Assembly: GCA_002509745.1 (NCBI GenBank)
Contig: DAWK01000013.1
Span: 1-6,176, forward strand
Direction of reading: 5' to 3'
From: Methanobacteriaceae archaeon UBA349
Lineage (GTDB): Archaea; Methanobacteriota; Methanobacteria; Methanobacteriales; Methanobacteriaceae
Length of the DNA stretch: 6,176 nt
The first letter of the stretch is position 1, and every line of letters begins with the position of its first letter. Both the position numbers and the translations under genes were made by a program. Below the pieces are notes generated by a model. The model was not told the DNA's origin, searched no databases, and saw nothing but the letters and a program-made list of their open reading frames with translations. Shown in pieces: positions 4,784-6,176 of this stretch.

Positions 4784-5535
4784 TTCTCAAACACCTCACA
4801 TATCTCAAACAAATAACATAAAACAGCTAAACTTGCAGCTTTTTCAGGATAGTTAATTGTTCCTTGTTCTGCAAAATTAATCATGTCAAAAAAAATTGAA
4901 TCTCCATCCAAACCTTGCTTTTTAAGATTTTGATATTTTTGTTTAAATTCTATCTTTACAGGATCTATAAAGTTTATTTCAATTGATTCCATTCTTTTGA
5001 AGAATCCTTGAACTTCTTTTCTTCGGGAAATGCCGGATTTAATTAATCCTTTTGTTTCTCCGCTTAATTTATTTTTATCAATTTTTTTGCTGATTTCAAG
5101 ATTTTTATTAAATTCATCAGCATCATCTTCAATTAAACAGAAATTCCCAGATTTAATATGTTTTATAGCAATTTCAAGTTCAGGAACGCCAAAACTTAAT
5201 AACCCTTCATCTAATTTTTCTTTAACCCATTTTTCATGATTTTTTTTCATTTCACGAAGGTTCTCAACAGTATAAGTATTTTCTTGATCATCAATTATTT
5301 TATGACAATTTCCACATAGTAAAATCCAATTTTCATATGTATCTTTTTTTGAGAAATTAGGATCTCCACGTGAACCTCCAGTACTATGTGCAACTATATG
5401 GGCTATAATTCCTATTTGAGAATGTCTATCTAATTCAGTAGCATCTTTTATGACTAATTCCCTACATTTAGCACATCTACTTGCAGATAATCCATATAAA
5501 ATCTTAATATCTTTTGGAGGATATTTTCTTCTCAT
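4780..5535 (-). CDS. HNH nuclease effector of an ABC-3C defence system
   Basis: This encodes a 251-residue two-domain protein. Residues about 10-100 form an HNH nuclease with paired zinc cysteines C21-x2-C24 and C74-x2-C77. They surround AHIVAH (H46 and H50), N69 in YENWILLC, and CHKIID with H78 and D82. The invariant HNH residues are therefore present and the enzyme should be active. Residues about 120-251 form a mostly helical region ending in AASLAVLCYLFEICEVFEK. This matches the 'ilv.yfFe.C.VF' ending that I associate with the ABC-3C C-terminal domains that tether effectors to the middle component and ATPase. The gene is first in the operon, has an upstream TATA box and overlaps the next gene by 4 bp. 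The expected role is to cut nucleic acid once the DUF2326 ATPase is triggered, giving phage or plasmid interference or abortive infection. This is inferred from the family, not shown here. Confidence 0.87.
   Translation of the reverse strand: MRRKYPPKDIKILYGLSASRCAKCRELVIKDATELDRHSQIGIIAHIVAHSTGGSRGDPNFSKKDTYENWILLCGNCHKIIDDQENTYTVENLREMKKNHEKWVKEKLDEGLLSFGVPELEIAIKHIKSGNFCLIEDDADEFNKNLEISKKIDKNKLSGETKGLIKSGISRRKEVQGFFKRMESIEINFIDPVKIEFKQKYQNLKKQGLDGDSIFFDMINFAEQGTINYPEKAASLAVLCYLFEICEVFEK
4792..4797 (-). promoter_or_regulatory. Ribosome binding site of the middle component gene
   Basis: On the minus strand this reads GAGGTG, 8 nt before the ATG at 4783 and inside the 3' end of the HNH gene. 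It is the strongest Shine-Dalgarno site in the operon and suggests that the small middle component is made in good amount relative to its neighbours. Confidence 0.65.
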
Positions 5536-5540
5536 GTAAA

Positions 5541-5546
5541 CCCCTT
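5541..5546 (-). promoter_or_regulatory. Weak ribosome binding site of the HNH effector gene
   Basis: On the minus strand AAGGGG lies 5 nt before the ATG at 5535. It is only a partial Shine-Dalgarno match, so the effector may be translated less strongly than the middle component downstream. Confidence 0.4.
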
Positions 5547-5582
5547 AAATAACTATTATTATAATGATATTCCATTTTAATC

Positions 5583-5590
5583 TATATAAA
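5583..5590 (-). promoter_or_regulatory. TATA box of the ABC-3C operon
   Basis: On the minus strand this reads TTTATATA, an exact archaeal box A. The predicted transcription start near 5561 gives a leader of about 26 nt before the HNH start at 5535. It lies in the 121-bp gap after the truncated Orc1/Cdc6 gene, so the defence operon appears to bring or use its own promoter. Confidence 0.6.
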
Positions 5591-5656
5591 TGATTAATAT
5601 TTTTAATATCTCTACTTCAAAAGATTTATTATATCTATCACATTTATTAAATTTAA

Positions 5657-6176
5657 TCAGAATAAATGAGCTTTCAGTATCTGATTAGATCCTGTTTTTT
5701 CTGTTTTTTCTCCTATTTCTGTTAGTATTTTTAATCCGTGCCTGACGTCTCCTATTTCATAAGCACGATTTGTTACTTCTTGAATAATTTCATCAGAAAT
5801 AACATCCTTGTAGAATCCTATCCTGCAGCGTTCACTTAGTATGCTGAACATTTCTTCTCGTGTATATGATGGGAATTGTATTTCAATGGGATAAAAAACT
5901 GTTGCTACATTAGGATCTATAATCATTTTTGTTAAATGAGATGTTATGGTAAATACTGTTACTTTGGCCCCAGGGTAGGTTTCATGAGCACGTAATAAAG
6001 TATAAAGCGTCCTATTCAAGTCTTTACTGGTTTTAATAAAATCAAAATCATCCAGGGCCACTATGAGGATCTTATTTTCTTTTATTACATGGTCCATGAC
6101 TTTATTATAGATAGAAAAAGTTGATAGGCCACCTACAGATACTCTTTGACCGAATATTTTCTCATGGATCTTAATG
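5657..6176 (-). CDS. cdc6: Orc1/Cdc6-like replication initiator, partial at the window edge and lacking its C-terminal domain
   Basis: The reading frame is open to the right edge of the window, so the first 26 visible codons (6175-6098) belong to it and the methionine at 6097 is internal. The 172 visible residues cover the second half of an archaeal Orc1/Cdc6 AAA+ ATPase module: IHEKIFGQ, Walker B ILIVALDDFDF (36-46), a sensor-1 strand VTVFTITSH (72-80), FPSYTREEM before the lid, and sensor 2 GDVRHGL (142-148, arginine 145). Family members bind origin DNA, load the MCM helicase, and carry a C-terminal winged helix of about 100 residues. Here the frame stops 24 residues after sensor 2 (ILKAHLF, stop at 5657), so that domain is missing. 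The usual sensor-1 Asn (isNd) is replaced by Ser-His. It may be a pseudogene, a fragment cut by insertion of the neighbouring defence operon, or a divergent paralogue. The N-terminal Walker A lies outside the window. Confidence 0.82.
   Translation of the reverse strand, partial: IKIHEKIFGQRVSVGGLSTFSIYNKVMDHVIKENKILIVALDDFDFIKTSKDLNRTLYTLLRAHETYPGAKVTVFTITSHLTKMIIDPNVATVFYPIEIQFPSYTREEMFSILSERCRIGFYKDVISDEIIQEVTNRAYEIGDVRHGLKILTEIGEKTEKTGSNQILKAHLF

Noticed and set aside
5030..5239. Open frame of 69 codons on the + strand
   Set aside because: It lies wholly inside the HNH effector gene on the opposite strand, has no ribosome binding site, and its product is a Ser/Leu/Phe-rich shadow of the antisense codons.
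5536..5656. Replication origin beside the Orc1/Cdc6 gene
   Set aside because: Origins often lie next to such genes, but this gap is 3' of the gene. It shows no G-rich origin recognition box or paired repeats and is explained by a promoter for the defence operon.
5560..5660. Frameshifted continuation of Orc1/Cdc6 (winged helix in another frame)
   Set aside because: One minus-strand frame stays open for about 30 codons after the stop, but the residues are low-complexity Ile/Lys/Asn and show no winged-helix pattern.

Overview
The window looks like chromosomal DNA of an AT-rich archaeon, most likely a methanogen of the Methanobacteriales. The evidence is an Orc1/Cdc6-type initiator fragment, archaeal TATA boxes (exact TTTATATA matches), Shine-Dalgarno sites complementary to the archaeal 16S 3' end (GGTGAT, GAGGTG), apparently leaderless genes and T-run terminators. 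The order-level assignment is inference from sequence style; no rRNA or tRNA is present to confirm it.

Left part, + strand (1-2181). A short lipoprotein gene (144-722) lies between two copies of an approximately 80-bp imperfect direct repeat (5-80 and 741-820), each with G-rich tracts and a conserved small hairpin. After the second copy comes a compact three-gene cluster: a stand-alone proteasome-beta-like Ntn hydrolase (866-1675), a small antitoxin-like protein (1682-1900) and a RelE/ParE-family toxin (1890-2153). The antitoxin's ribosome binding site overlaps the protease stop codon, and the toxin start overlaps the antitoxin stop, so the three genes are probably transcribed and translated together. 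A T-run follows.

Middle part, - strand (2243-5535). This is an ABC-three-component (ABC-3C) type defence operon, read right to left: an HNH nuclease effector with an ABC-3C-type C-terminal domain (5535-4780), a 77-residue middle component (4783-4550) and a DUF2326 SMC/RecN-like ABC ATPase (4560-2836). The three reading frames overlap by 4 and 11 bp and have a strong TATA box upstream. A fourth gene (2797-2243) encodes a membrane-anchored helical protein. It follows closely, but may have its own leaderless promoter, and could be an accessory component.

Right part, - strand (5657-6176). An Orc1/Cdc6-like AAA+ gene enters from the right edge and stops just after the sensor-2 region, without the usual C-terminal winged-helix domain. 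Its broken 3' end sits directly beside the defence operon, which suggests that this is the junction of an inserted or recombined accessory segment.

The two points most worth following are the protease + toxin-antitoxin operon, where the protease could be the dedicated antitoxin-degrading switch, and the four-gene archaeal ABC-3C arrangement with a membrane protein.
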